In this document: positions 33,305-43,632 of the stretch, piece after piece
How positions within the stretch are numbered: the stretch's first letter is position 1
Layout: every line of letters starts with the position of its first letter
From: Maratus speciosus
Taxonomy: Eukaryota > Arthropoda > Arachnida > Araneae > Salticidae
Direction: 5' to 3'
Assembly (NCBI GenBank): GCA_963932465.1
Contig: OZ010786.1
Span: 441,614,619-441,678,618, forward strand
DNA: 64,000 nt
The notes under the pieces: model-generated
What the model was told of the DNA's origin: nothing
Seen by the model: only the letters and a program-made list of their open reading frames with translations
Database searches by the model: none
Made by a program: the position numbers and the translations under genes

Positions 33305-33616
33305 AGATGGCGTGACAAAAAAGATGTTTCGCTTCTTAGTTCTATCCATACAGCAAATTTCTCTGAAACTGAAAAAAATGTCATGAAGCCAGATATTGTT
33401 ATAGATTATAACTTGAAGATGGGTGAGGTTGATACAGCGCATCAGGCATTAGTTTGTTATTCAACAACACGAAAAAGACAGAAGAGGTATTATTTAAAAA
33501 TATTTCGCCATCTATTAGATATAGCTATTTGGAATGCCTTCACATTACAAAAGAAACAACTCCGTAACGTTGATAATTACAACTTCCGCATGAATTTGGT
33601 GGAACGTACACTGTAA
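33305..33616 (+). pseudogene. piggyBac transposase, 3' part
   Basis: The frame starting at 33305 begins RWRDKKDVSLLSSIH and continues through NVMKPDIV, YNLKMGEVDTAHQ (third catalytic Asp, codon at 33431) and KRYYLKIFRHLLDIAIWNAF, all landmarks of the C-terminal half of PGBD-type transposases. It ends at a TAA (33614-33616) that lies within the repeat starting CACTGTAAACTG at 33609, so the usual C-terminal cysteine-rich region is missing. Comparison with the expected spacing between RRGE and WRDK suggests several residues (I estimate about 8-10) were lost at the copia insertion point. Confidence 0.9.
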
Positions 33617-33905
33617 ACTGAAATGTCTGAAATTCAGACACTTAAGTGTCTGAAACGCAGCGTTCAATTTTCAGACTTTTAAAATGTCTGAAAATTATCA
33701 GACACTTCTTGTGCGGCCATCTTTGAGCCAGTTTTTTTCTTCCCCCAACCAGTATGAAGCCATCTTTGAGCCAGTTTTTTTTCCCCAACCAATATGAAGC
33801 CATCTTTGACCACTTTTCTTTCAAAGCCACATACGCAGCCATATTTGACCACATTGAAACATTTTTTATAAATGGGAATAATTTGTTACCATAAAGCAGA
33901 GCTGA
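33609..33905. repeat. Inverted copy of the 18350-18755 repeat
   Basis: Starts CACTGTAAACTG and contains GACACTTAAGTGTC at 33637-33650, then 'gccatctttgagccag' repeated three times (33716-33810) and 'tttataaatgggaataa'. It truncates the piggyBac gene at its C-terminus. Confidence 0.75.
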
Positions 33906-34120
33906 TCGCAATTGCGTCCCTTGCGTATTCAGAAAATGCGGAAGGACCTTCCAGGTGAAGGTCCATATTAATTTAAAATACAGGGTCGGATTTTCCATTT
34001 CGTTTGATTGAATGTTTATTTGAAAAATGGTCCAGCGCAGCGGGCTCAGCCTGCTAGTTCTTATATAAGGAACTCAACTTATTTTTAACTTCATATACAT
34101 GCGTCCTATTTAAAAATACG

Positions 34121-34171
<51 letters not shown>

Positions 34172-34809
34172 GTATATATATTTATATATATATATATCTT
34201 GAACTATATTTTATATTACATATGAGAATTAAATAAATTTCAATTTCTTTGAAATAAATGAGTATTTTTCATCTATGCGAAATCAATGCAAAGAAGTGCT
34301 CCTTTACCGTTTTTATTTCGTCTATAAATCATTCACCTCAACTCGTAAGCCTTCCAAAGCACTAACGAAATGCGCTTGAATGTGATTTGGTAAGTTCAAA
34401 GTAGATTTGCATAAGCTTATATTTATAACTTCTTTCGAGAATGGTTCTTCTCAATTTTTATGCATAATATATAGACATAAAGGTATTTTAAATTTTTGAA
34501 GAGAATACTACTTGGAGAAATTTTCCGCTCAGAAATTTCTATACTACCAAGGTACTTAACTTTATTTCAGGATTTGGATTTTGTGAAGTATTGGAGTTTC
34601 AGATTTTAACGGTTATTCGATTTTTAAAAGCGTCTATCGGAGTCTAAATTTTAAATTACATCTGATGCAGGGATTTCAAATATAGTTACAGTGTCTGTTT
34701 ATATTTTACATATTTTATTGAAAGATGTTTTATGGTTTCAGGGTTTCATAAATCTATTTTGAATACAATTCTATTCCGCCGTTGCTTAGAAAATATTATC
34801 TCAGATTTA
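33906..34809. other. No gene seen; (TA)n tract
   Basis: Contains a TATA/TGTA dinucleotide tract at 34123-34196. The right part shows decayed words of the following satellite. Confidence 0.5.
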
Positions 34810-37800
34810 ATTTGAAAATCTCTGTAAGTTAATTTATTGACAACTTCGAGCAATGTTTGAAAACGTTATATATGTATAAATTATGTTAAAAATAAATTTC
34901 TTTTGAGCTTTACATATTAAGATATAGATTTCGAATCTGATTTTGTGCTTGGAATATTTAAATTTGTGATCTCCGAAAGTTATCGATAAAGTGTTTGAAA
35001 ACTTTTTTTTTTTTTTTTTGTGTTCAGCATAATTTTATTCGAACTTTCTATATAAATCTACAGTCTGCGATTTTGATTTTCAGCTGAGAACTCAATATTG
35101 ATGCTATAAAATGATATTATGTGCCACATTTTGCCATTTTAATATTCTTCCCTCTTTTAGATTTTTAGAAAAGTACAATTTACAGTTTGATATTGTCTAA
35201 TTTAAATCTATTGTCAAAATTACAAGATTCATTATACGCTGATTTTCACTCAGTTATATTAGTGCTGAACAAGCTTTGTAAATAAATACTATTTCATTTT
35301 ATAATATCCGTAACTTATCGATAAAGTGTTTAAAAACTTTTTTTGTGTCTGTCCATCATAAATTTTATTAGAACTTTACACATTAATCTACAGTTTGCAA
35401 TTTTGATTTGCAGCTGGGAACTCAGTACTGATATTATAAAATGATGTTATATGCCACTTTTTGCCATTTTAATATCATGATTCTTTTAGCTTTTTAGAAA
35501 GTACAATGTATCAGTTGATATTGCCTAATTTAAATCTATTGTCAAAATTTCAAGATTCATTATAAGCTGATTTTCACTCAGTAAAATTAGTACTGAACAA
35601 GCTTTATACATAAATATTTAAATTTATAATATCCGTAACTTATCGATAAAGTGTTTGAAAACATTTTTATGTATGTTCAGCATAAATTTTATGAGAACTT
35701 TATATATAAATCTACAGTTTCCGATTTTGATTTTCAACTGGGAACTCAGTATTGATGTTAGAAAATGATGTTATATGCCACGTTTTGCCATTTTAATACA
35801 TCATTATTCTTTTAGGTTTTTAGAAAAGTACACTTTATCGGTTGATATTGTCTAATTTAAATCTATTGTCAAAATTTCAAGATTCGTTATAAGCTGATTT
35901 TCACCCAGTTAAATTAGTACTGAACAAGCTTTATGTATAAATATTTAAATTTATAATATCCGTAACTTATCGATAAAGTGTTTGAAAACTTTTTTTATGT
36001 ATGTTCATCATAAATTTTATTAGAACTTTATACATAAATCTACAGTTTCCGATTTTGATTTTCAACTGGGAACTCAGTATTGATGTTATAAAATGATGTT
36101 ATATGCCACGTTTTGCCATTTTAATACATCATTATTCTTTTAGGTTTTTAGAAAAGTACACTTTATCGGTTGATATTGTCTAATTTAAATCTATTGTCAA
36201 AATTACAAGATTCATTATACGCTGATTTTCACTCAGTTATATTAGTACTGAACAAGCTTTGTAAATAAATACTATTTCAGTTTATAATATCCGTAACTTA
36301 TCAATAAAGTGTTTAAAAACTTTCTTTGTGTCTGTCCATCATAAATTTTATTAGAACTTTACACATTAATCTACAGTTTGCAATTTTGATTTGCAGCTGG
36401 GAACTCAGTACTGATATTATAAAATGATGTTATATGCCACTTTTTGCCATTTTAATATCATGATTCTTTTAGCTTTTTAGAAAGTACAATGTATCAGTTG
36501 ATATTGCCTAATTTAAATCTATTGTCAAAATTTCAAGATTCATTATAAGCTGATTCTCACTCAGTAAAATTAGTACTGAACAAGCTTTATACATAAATAT
36601 TTAAATTTATAATATCCGTAACTTATCGATAAAGTGTTTGAAAACTTTTTTATGTATGTTCAGCATAAATTTTATGAGAACTTTATATATAAATCTACAG
36701 TTTCCGATTTTGATTTTCAACTGGGAACCCAGTATTGATGTTATAAAATGATGTTATATGCCACGTTTTGCCATTTTAATACATCATTATTCTTTTAGGT
36801 TTTTAGAAAAGTACACTTTATCGGTTGATATTGTCTAATTTAAATCTATTGTCAAAATTTCAAGATTCGTTATAAGCTGATTTTCACCCAGTTAAATTAG
36901 TACTGAACAAGCTTTATGTATAAATATTTAAATTTATAATATCCGTAACTTATCGATAAAGTGTTTGAAAACTTTTTTTATGTATGTTCAGCATAAATTT
37001 TATTAGAACTTTATACATAAATCTACAGTTTCCGATTTTGATTTTCAACTGGGAACTCAGTATTGATGTTATAAAATGATGTTATACGCCACGTTTTGCC
37101 ATTTTAATACATCATTATTCTTTTAGGTTTTTAGAAAAGTACACTTTATCGGTTGATATTGTCTAATTTAAATCTATTGTCAAAATTACAAGATTCATTA
37201 TACGCTGATTTTCACTCAGTTATATTAGTACTGAACAAGCTTTGTAAATAAATACTATTTCAGTTTATAATATCCGTAACTTATCGATAAAGTGTTTGAA
37301 AACTTTTTTTATGTGTGTTCAGCATAAATTTTATTAGAACTTTATATATAAATCTACAGTTTCCGATTTTGATTTTCAACTGGGAACTCAGTATTCATAT
37401 TATAAAATGATGTTATATGTCACGTTTTGCCATTTTAATATGATTATTCTATTAGCGTTTTAGAAAAGTACTATTTATCGGTTGATATTGTCTAATTTAA
37501 ATCTATTGTCAAAATTTCAAGATTCGTTATAAGCTGATTTTCACCCAGTTAAATTAGTACTGAACAAGCTTTATTTATAAATATTTAAATTTATAAATTC
37601 CGTAAGATATCGATAAAGTGTTTAAAAACTTTTTTTGTGTGTGTTCAGCATAAATTTTATAAGAACTTTATATATAAATCTACAGTTTTCGATTTTGATT
37701 TTCAGCTGGGAACTCGGTATTGATATTATAAAATGATGTTATATGCCACGTTTTGCCATTTTAATATCCTTCAACTTTAAGATTTTGTGAAAAGTACAAT

Positions 37801-37910
37801 TTATCGGTTTATATTGCCTAATATAAATCTATTCTCGAAATAACAAAATTCACTATAAGTCAATTTTCACTCATTTAAATCAATACTGAACAAGCTTTAT
37901 ACATAAACGC
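34810..37910. repeat. Satellite of about nine 328-bp monomers, 983-bp higher-order unit
   Basis: The marker 'tatcgataaagtgtttgaaaa' (or close variants) starts at 34981, 35316, 35641, 35968, 36299, 36624, 36951, 37282 and 37608. Spacings are 325-335 bp, and every third copy is 983-984 bp apart (35316 to 36299 to 37282; 35641 to 36624 to 37608). Monomers three apart share diagnostic variants, such as 'aaataaatactatttca' before 35316, 36299 and 37282. Edges are more diverged than the middle. The array lies about 1 kb upstream of an UNC-93-like exon, possibly in an intron. Confidence 0.95.
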
Positions 37911-38913
37911 GCCTTTATTATCTGGCTATAAAATTCAAAATTTGCTATTTTTCAAAATATATAACAACAATTGCTGTATTATTACCAGTGCATGCTTATT
38001 TTAACAGTTGAAGAGCTCAGATAATAATGGTGTAAGTGACACAATAATCATTTAGAGGATATCAGCTGTAAAGATCCGAATATTTATTTGCGTTTGAAAC
38101 TCAGTATCTTAAATTTCAGTTGATAAAGTTGCTTCGTGATTCTAAAAAACGCATACCAGTTTTATCAACTAAAATTATAATTTCCTTTTTTCTATATATC
38201 ACCTTTATGATCTGAGCTTATCAAGTGTACAAGTGAAGTAATTAAGATATAAATATTATGAAGAATGGATAGTACTATATCCACAATATTGATATTATAT
38301 TTCTAGTTTTTTCCACAAATATTTATAAATTTTCAGGATGTAAAAAAAGAGTACAACACTAGCGTGCTTCTGTATGAGAGTAGCGACGTACACACAGGGC
38401 GTAGTCTCAGACTGGAGTTTTTGTTCAAACTATGGAAACCTACATCCCAGAACTTGGCGTTTTTCGACTTGGCGTGTGACAAAAGTTAACAAACATTAGC
38501 ATGACGAATAATGGCGGTCTCGCCAAGTTGTTCGTCGATCTGATTTTGTCGAAAATATTCTTTACTAAAAATTTATATACCGTATGTCATCACTCTCATA
38601 AAGAGGCACCCTATATTAGACCATTACTGGCTTTCTATTATGGTTAATAAGTTTTTCAGTGTATCATGTGTATCTTTAAACTTATATTGAAGCTATTTTA
38701 TAAGAATGAAAATATGCTACATTAATGAATTTTCAACCTAAAAACTTCAGGAATGTTGTGCGAATTCAAAACACAATTCTTTAGTGTGAGCAATAACATT
38801 TGTACAGTACATTTCATTTTTTTTTCTTTAGCGCATTTGTTGTAATTAAAAAAAAAAAAAAAACTTTAACTTTCATTATTGGAAACTGAAATGCTTCTGC
38901 CATTGTTTTGCAG
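37911..38913. other. Probable intron sequence upstream of the UNC-93 exon
   Basis: No coding frame recognised. A pyrimidine-rich stretch ending in CAG (38911-38913) forms the acceptor of the exon at 38914. A segment near 38370-38520 is more GC-rich than its surroundings but has no clear frame. Confidence 0.5.
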
Positions 38914-39181
38914 TCTTATGTGAGCTGTGCACTGGGATTGGAGGCTGTGGGCTACACCATGATGTGTCTTGGTGCCATGTCTACGATTGGATGTGTAGCA
39001 GCGCATCAGTTCTTCAGACACATCAGCCGACTAGCGATCATGGGAGCTGCTATTGTATGCCACATTGGACTTCTTATGGTATTGTGGCTGTGGACACCTG
39101 TCAGTGACGATGTAGCAGTGTTCTACGTCATAGCTGCTGGATGGGGATTGTGCAATGCTGTATGGGAAACACTAACAACTA
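38914..39181 (+). CDS. UNC-93-like protein, penultimate coding exon
   Basis: A 268-bp exon bounded by acceptor ttttgCAG (to 38913) and donor GTAAGT (39182-39187), encoding 89 codons plus one base. The peptide starts SYVSCALGLEAVGYTMMC and ends WGLCNAVWETLTT. It contains three hydrophobic membrane-spanning stretches (about residues 9-33, 38-58 and 68-87). The order and the WG-x2-(D/N)AVW motif match the C-terminal half of UNC-93 family proteins, a branch of the major facilitator superfamily. Known members act as a K2P-channel regulatory subunit in nematodes and as a Toll-like-receptor trafficking chaperone in vertebrates; the role here is unknown. Base composition is clearly less AT-rich than the surroundings. 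Upstream exons were not found in this window. In-frame bases before 38914 belong to the intron. Confidence 0.85.
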
Positions 39182-41201
39182 GTAAGTATCAATAGTATTC
39201 CGTCGTATAAACTTGATAATTCAAAAGTTACATTGTATGCATATTCGGTTGATACAAAAATGATTTAGTAATAATCACTTAGCTTCGGTAGAAATCGATA
39301 TCGTTTTGTATAATAAATAATTGTTTCTAGACTAATGAAATTTCTAGTTCTTTTTCAAATTTCCAGTTTGATTAAATATTTTTATTCAAGGCTTATTAGT
39401 ACATATTTTTCTCTGAGGCAGAGATACAAACCTAAACACACGGAATACACGATGCTAATTAGCGCTGTATTTAATTTTTTTACTAATTGACTAATTTATT
39501 TCGTACTAATTAAAAATTCTCTAGAGCTTTGTTAGTTAATAGTTTGCCGTGTTCCATTCTTATTTTAAAAAACTCGTTTCTAAATTTCACCCTAAGAGGC
39601 CGCTTCTGAGCGAATTCAGTTTTCTGTTAGTTCATCTCACTGTACTGATTTGATATGATCTCTTCATTTCCAAGCTATTTCGACAAAAAGAGTCTATACT
39701 GGGCATAATTAGACAGTGTTACCCTAGTTTGTCAATATTATTCCATCTGGTAATACTGTTTATTAATAAATATTAAGTAACTGATTAATGAAACATTAAT
39801 ATTATTAAAATACAGTAGAGCGCCGATTATCCGAACAAGTCGGAACCGACCCTAGTTCGGATAAGCAAAAGTTCGGATAAATGAACAGACCATTTAAGGA
39901 ATGTTTCTGACTGTACTAAAACTTGCATACGTTATCTAAGCTTATAGGATTGGCAGCACCAGTTAGTGCTGGCACATTTAAAAATTGTTTCTTTTTTTTT
40001 TGTTTTTGTTTACATTTTTATCATTAAATTTTTCTTTTCTTTTTATCATTTTATGAATACCAGAGATTATAATTTAAGCAAAAAAAGATTTTGATTGTTG
40101 CTTGCTTCAAAGAAGACATTCTTTTCAATGCTTCCAAATCCCCATAATTCTTCTTAAATACGTTAATTGAATAAGATAAACGTTCTGCTGTCGTTCAAGC
40201 CATTTCATAGCTGTTTTCAAACATTCAAAAGCTTCGTTATGTGATGGACCTGCGTTATTTTCAGAGCATTCGTTTTCATTTTCTTCAATTTTTTTTTTTC
40301 ATCTCGAATCTCATCATCATTTAAAATCTGATATCCAGGGTCATGTACTTCACTAATTAACAACTCGTTAATTCCATTTTCTTCATAGCTTAGGATTCTT
40401 CCCATTCCCCTTATTGGTTTTCATTCCAAATTTTCTGATCCACTATCAAATTTTTCCTTACTTAAAATTTTATTCCAAGCCAATGTATAATTGGGAGTTC
40501 GGTTAAAAATATTTTGGGAGAAATAGGCTGTTCGGATAACTGGAAGTTCGGTTAATTTTTTTTGAGAGATATAGGCTGTTCGGATAAATGGAAGTCCGGT
40601 TAATTGGAGTTCCGATCATCGACGCTCTACTGTATATAACACGCTCACATTTTTTAGCCATTCAAAACTAGACATCTTTTGTAGGCGATTGAGTATAGGG
40701 CATGTGATTTGTAATTTTTACTCCTCCTGCGTTCCTCAGTGAATATTCATCCTAGTTGAAAAACACAATTTTGAAGTTGCAATGGCAACTTGTGGCCTAT
40801 TATATAGTGCTATATTTTATAAGGCATCTTACTTATGATTTACAATGTAATTTCTTAATTTGTATTTTACTGCTATAAACAGAAAAATATGTATAACTCC
40901 ATTTTATGAAGCAGCGCCCTGATATCGCACCTACTGGTTTTAATATCAATGAGAAGCAATTAAAAAATGTGCGCACACTATTTAAAAAAATAAAAAAGGA
41001 AAAATTAAAAGGAAGGGAAAGAAAAGTAGTAAAAATTTGGGTTAAAGAATCCTAGAAAGTGTATGTAATTAAAGAAAATATCCATAGTTTTTGTAAAAAT
41101 TTTAATTTGGAAAACTGTGCACACAATGTTTTAGCTTGCTTTTATATTTTTAAATAATTACCTGAAGATTTATAATAATTTCCTTCAATTTTTATTTTCA
41201 G
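39182..41201 (+). other. Intron of the UNC-93-like gene
   Basis: 2020-bp intron with GTAAGT donor and tttattttCAG acceptor. It interrupts a Thr codon (phase 1). It contains the Tigger element at 39813-40632. Confidence 0.85.
39813..40632 (-). mobile_element. Tigger-type element in the UNC-93 intron
   Basis: TA at 39811-39812 and 40633-40634 flanks ends CAGTAGAGCGCCGATTATCC and, reading inward, CAGTAGAGCGTCGATGATCG. Same family as 20120-20792, including the 'agttcggataagcaaaagtt' region. About 40085-40300 on the minus strand holds the same transposase C-terminus (HNEAFECL-type) broken by frameshifts, so it is not functional. Confidence 0.85.
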
Positions 41202-41431
41202 CTCATTTGACAACTACATTTACATATGATTGGCAAGCCCCTTTTGCTGTTTATTACATGGCACAGTGCATTGGTCTATGTGCCGCTTTTATCTGCAGCC
41301 CCATTTTTGTCACTGATATCAAGATCTACATAATGACAGGACTTCTCCTGGTGGCTCTCGTACCATATACAGTGTTAGAAATCCGGTTACACAGGCAACA
41401 GAAGCTGCAAGATCGTACAGCTGAAATTTAA
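41202..41431 (+). CDS. UNC-93-like protein, last coding exon
   Basis: A 230-bp exon after acceptor CAG (41199-41201). Joined to the previous exon it completes a Thr codon and reads HLTTTFTYDWQAPFAVYY, then two hydrophobic segments (about FAVYYMAQCIGLCAAFICSP and IYIMTGLLLVALVPYTVL), and a charged cytoplasmic-type tail ending DRTAEI before TAA at 41429-41431. These would be the last two of the roughly twelve membrane helices of an UNC-93/MFS protein. Together the two exons give about 165 residues, one third of a typical family member. No polyadenylation site is proven; an AATAAA occurs at 41853-41858. Confidence 0.85.
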
Positions 41432-41627
41432 GACAATGGAATCTCTAGTCGGAAAGGATCTAGTCGTTACTTAAAAAAACTGAAATCTTTACATTCCTAA
41501 AAAATCGTTCATTTTCTTTACTCTGCTATGAAGAATTATATAAAAATGCAGAATGTTTGAAATTTTCGAACTTTAAAAAAGACTCTTTTAAATATATTGA
41601 AGAGAGTGTCCTGCCATATAAATTTCC

Positions 41628-42597
41628 TTATCTAGTCATTATAAATGTACTTACCGCAGTCGATAATCAATGCATTACTGGAATAGTTTATTTTATAAAT
41701 CATGACCTGGTTGTTCACTATGATTACCGCTGTCGACTATTTTTTTAATTATTTTTCCAGCTACTATTTGCAACAAAAATAATCTACCTTGACGATTAAT
41801 TGAAATCAACCAAAAAATATTATTATTTTGAAATAATAGTAGATAAATTAATAATAAAAAAATAGTCGCCATTGACAGCCTTTATTGACTCACCAAGTCA
41901 TTTATTTTAAGTTAGGTTGTTTTAACTTTTAAAAAATGTCATTCTGTCGCAGAGTTGCCAGTTTGACTTCTATTTTTATCTCGAAATTTCGACTTCACAC
42001 CGGAACTTTCTGAAGAAGAATTTTTACTTTAAGTAATGAAGAAAATTTTCTCATTAAATAGATCTAAGAATAGTTTTCGTTTTTTCTGTTATGAATCTGA
42101 GTTTTCTGACTAAAAATAGAGGCGAAACTGGTAACCCTATTCTGTCGTGATATTTTTTTCATCTAGTCTTTTTAAATATTTTTTCAGTAATCGATAATTA
42201 ATGCATTACTGGAATAGTTTATTTTATAAATAACCGTCAAATCTTCAATTAACTATGTCATTAATTAAAATTGCATGTTGATTGCGTCTTATTGACAAAT
42301 GTGTCGTTGTGTCACTCAATTATTCCCTGATCTAATCATTATAAATGATCTTTCACCAGTTGATAATTATCGGATTAAGATATTTTCTTTTATCGGATAA
42401 AGATCTAATACTTGACTGACAACCTCATTAATTTAAAGTTTGGGTTATTTTTAATTGAAAAAAATATCATTCTGTCGAAATATACTTTCTTTATTTAGTC
42501 ATTACAAATATTCTTGCAACAATCGATAAATCAATACATTTATTGAGACAGTTTTTTCAGAAGTCAAGATCAATTTTTTGATTAACTACGTCATTAA
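41628..42597. repeat. Degenerate tandem repeat of about 165 bp
   Basis: The phrase 'ctagtcattataaatgt...cgataatcaatgcatt' recurs near 41634, 42165, 42332 and 42497. Spacing is about 160-165 bp, or twice that once the 41950-42139 hAT MITE is removed. A related copy is near 46750. It begins some 200 bp after the UNC-93 stop codon and may lie in its 3' UTR. Confidence 0.6.
41950..42139. mobile_element. hAT-type MITE, TAGGGTTGCCAG family
   Basis: Ends CAGAGTTGCCAGTTTGAC and, reading inward, TAGGGTTACCAGTTTCGCC. Flanked by the exact octamer TTCTGTCG (41942-41949 and 42140-42147). This is the youngest-looking copy of the family in the window. Confidence 0.85.
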
Positions 42598-42797
42598 CCC
42601 CTTCGCGACGGGAGCCTTTTACGAAATGTTTATTACTTTGCTACCGTTTTTAAAAAACAGAAGTTTGTGCCTATTCAAATCGGGAAAACGCTCGGATTAA
42701 ATAAGGCAAATTTTACAGTAAAATTTTACTGGTGAGGATAAACGAGGATCCTTAGGCCTACTTCCGGCACGTATACGTGTCGGTCGTCTCCAAGGGG
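42598..42797. mobile_element. piggyBac-type MITE
   Basis: TTAA at 42594-42597 and 42798-42801. Ends CCCCTTCGCGACGGGAGCC and, reading inward, CCCCTTGGAGACGACCG. Interior matches 2160-2359 in inverse orientation. Confidence 0.85.
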
Positions 42798-42830
42798 TTA
42801 AGTCCTTGAAAGGCGGTGGTATACAATATA

Positions 42831-43366
42831 CCGGGTGACCAAAAAGTCCATATAAACTTTAAAAATTCATAAAAACCGAAAAAATAACCGAAATGAAAAA
42901 CTGTTTGCATCTATAGGTCACGGGAATTTTTTAAAGACAGAAATAAAATTTAACTCAAAAAACAGCCGATAGATGGCGCTGGTTAGTGCAATTTTGGTGA
43001 AAATATGCAAATGAAACGGTTATAAGAACTTGCGCTCCTAATCCAGAACTAGCTCACGTAAAATAACTTCTCCAACAAAGCTTTATCCTTCATACTCAGC
43101 ATCCTTGATCACGTACATGGCTCACAACGGTGAACTATTTCTGGATTAGGAGCACAAGTTCTTATAACTGTTTCATTTGCATATTTTCACTAAAATCACA
43201 CGAACCAGCGCCATCTGTCAGCTGTTTTTTGACTTATTTTTTTACTTCTGTCTTTAAAAAATTCCCGTGACCTATAGATACTAATCCTACAAACAGTTTT
43301 TCATTTCGGTTATTTTTTTCGGTTTTTATAATTTTTTAAAGTTTATACGGACTTTTTACTCACCGG
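42831..43366. mobile_element. Foldback MITE with about 220-bp arms
   Basis: Left arm 42831-43050 starts CCGGGTGACCAAAAAGTCC. The right arm 43139-43366 is its reverse complement with scattered mismatches (end: GGACTTTTTACTCACCGG). The loop is about 90 bp. TA dinucleotides flank it, so a Tc1/mariner-derived palindromic MITE is likely. Confidence 0.85.
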
Positions 43367-43632
43367 TATACCACATAATTTTTAGTCTTAAATGCCATGA
43401 TGCCACCAGAATTATGAAACAGAATTTTCTTTTTAATAATGTATGTGGAAAAAATAGACCTTTTACTTATTTTCAAATAAATGTGTTAGCAAAACATGGT
43501 GTCATTCAATCATTTCAACATTTTAGAAACAGCCTTTGAAAAAGTTAATCCGGCAGTAGTCGTGTGTGATTTTAGAATGACTTTAGATGCAAATAAAATC
43601 ATAAGGCGAAACGCAATTTTTCACCTTGATTC

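Larger units (their letters stand above)
25689..33616 (+). mobile_element. Decayed piggyBac element interrupted by a copia retrotransposon
   Basis: The left end is TTAA (25685-25688) followed by CCCCTTAAGTGCC. A subterminal direct repeat GTTAAGTGCC(A/T)C(A/T)GACGTATATAT occurs near 25688-25718 and again near 25737-25763, and could be a transposase site. A transposase pseudogene follows from 26316. The 5' leader holds a hAT MITE (26080-26238) and the coding region holds a 5.9-kb copia element (27418-33304). No right-hand GGGGTTAA end was found: the gene runs into a CACTG-type repeat at 33609. Confidence 0.85.

Noticed and set aside
34810..37910. Possible CRISPR-like array because of regular repeats
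   Set aside because: Whole 328-bp monomers are tandemly repeated with no unique spacers. This is a eukaryotic satellite.
41853..41858. AATAAA as the UNC-93 polyadenylation signal
   Set aside because: The hexamer is expected often by chance in DNA this AT-rich, and it lies within a degenerate repeat. It cannot be assigned without transcript data.
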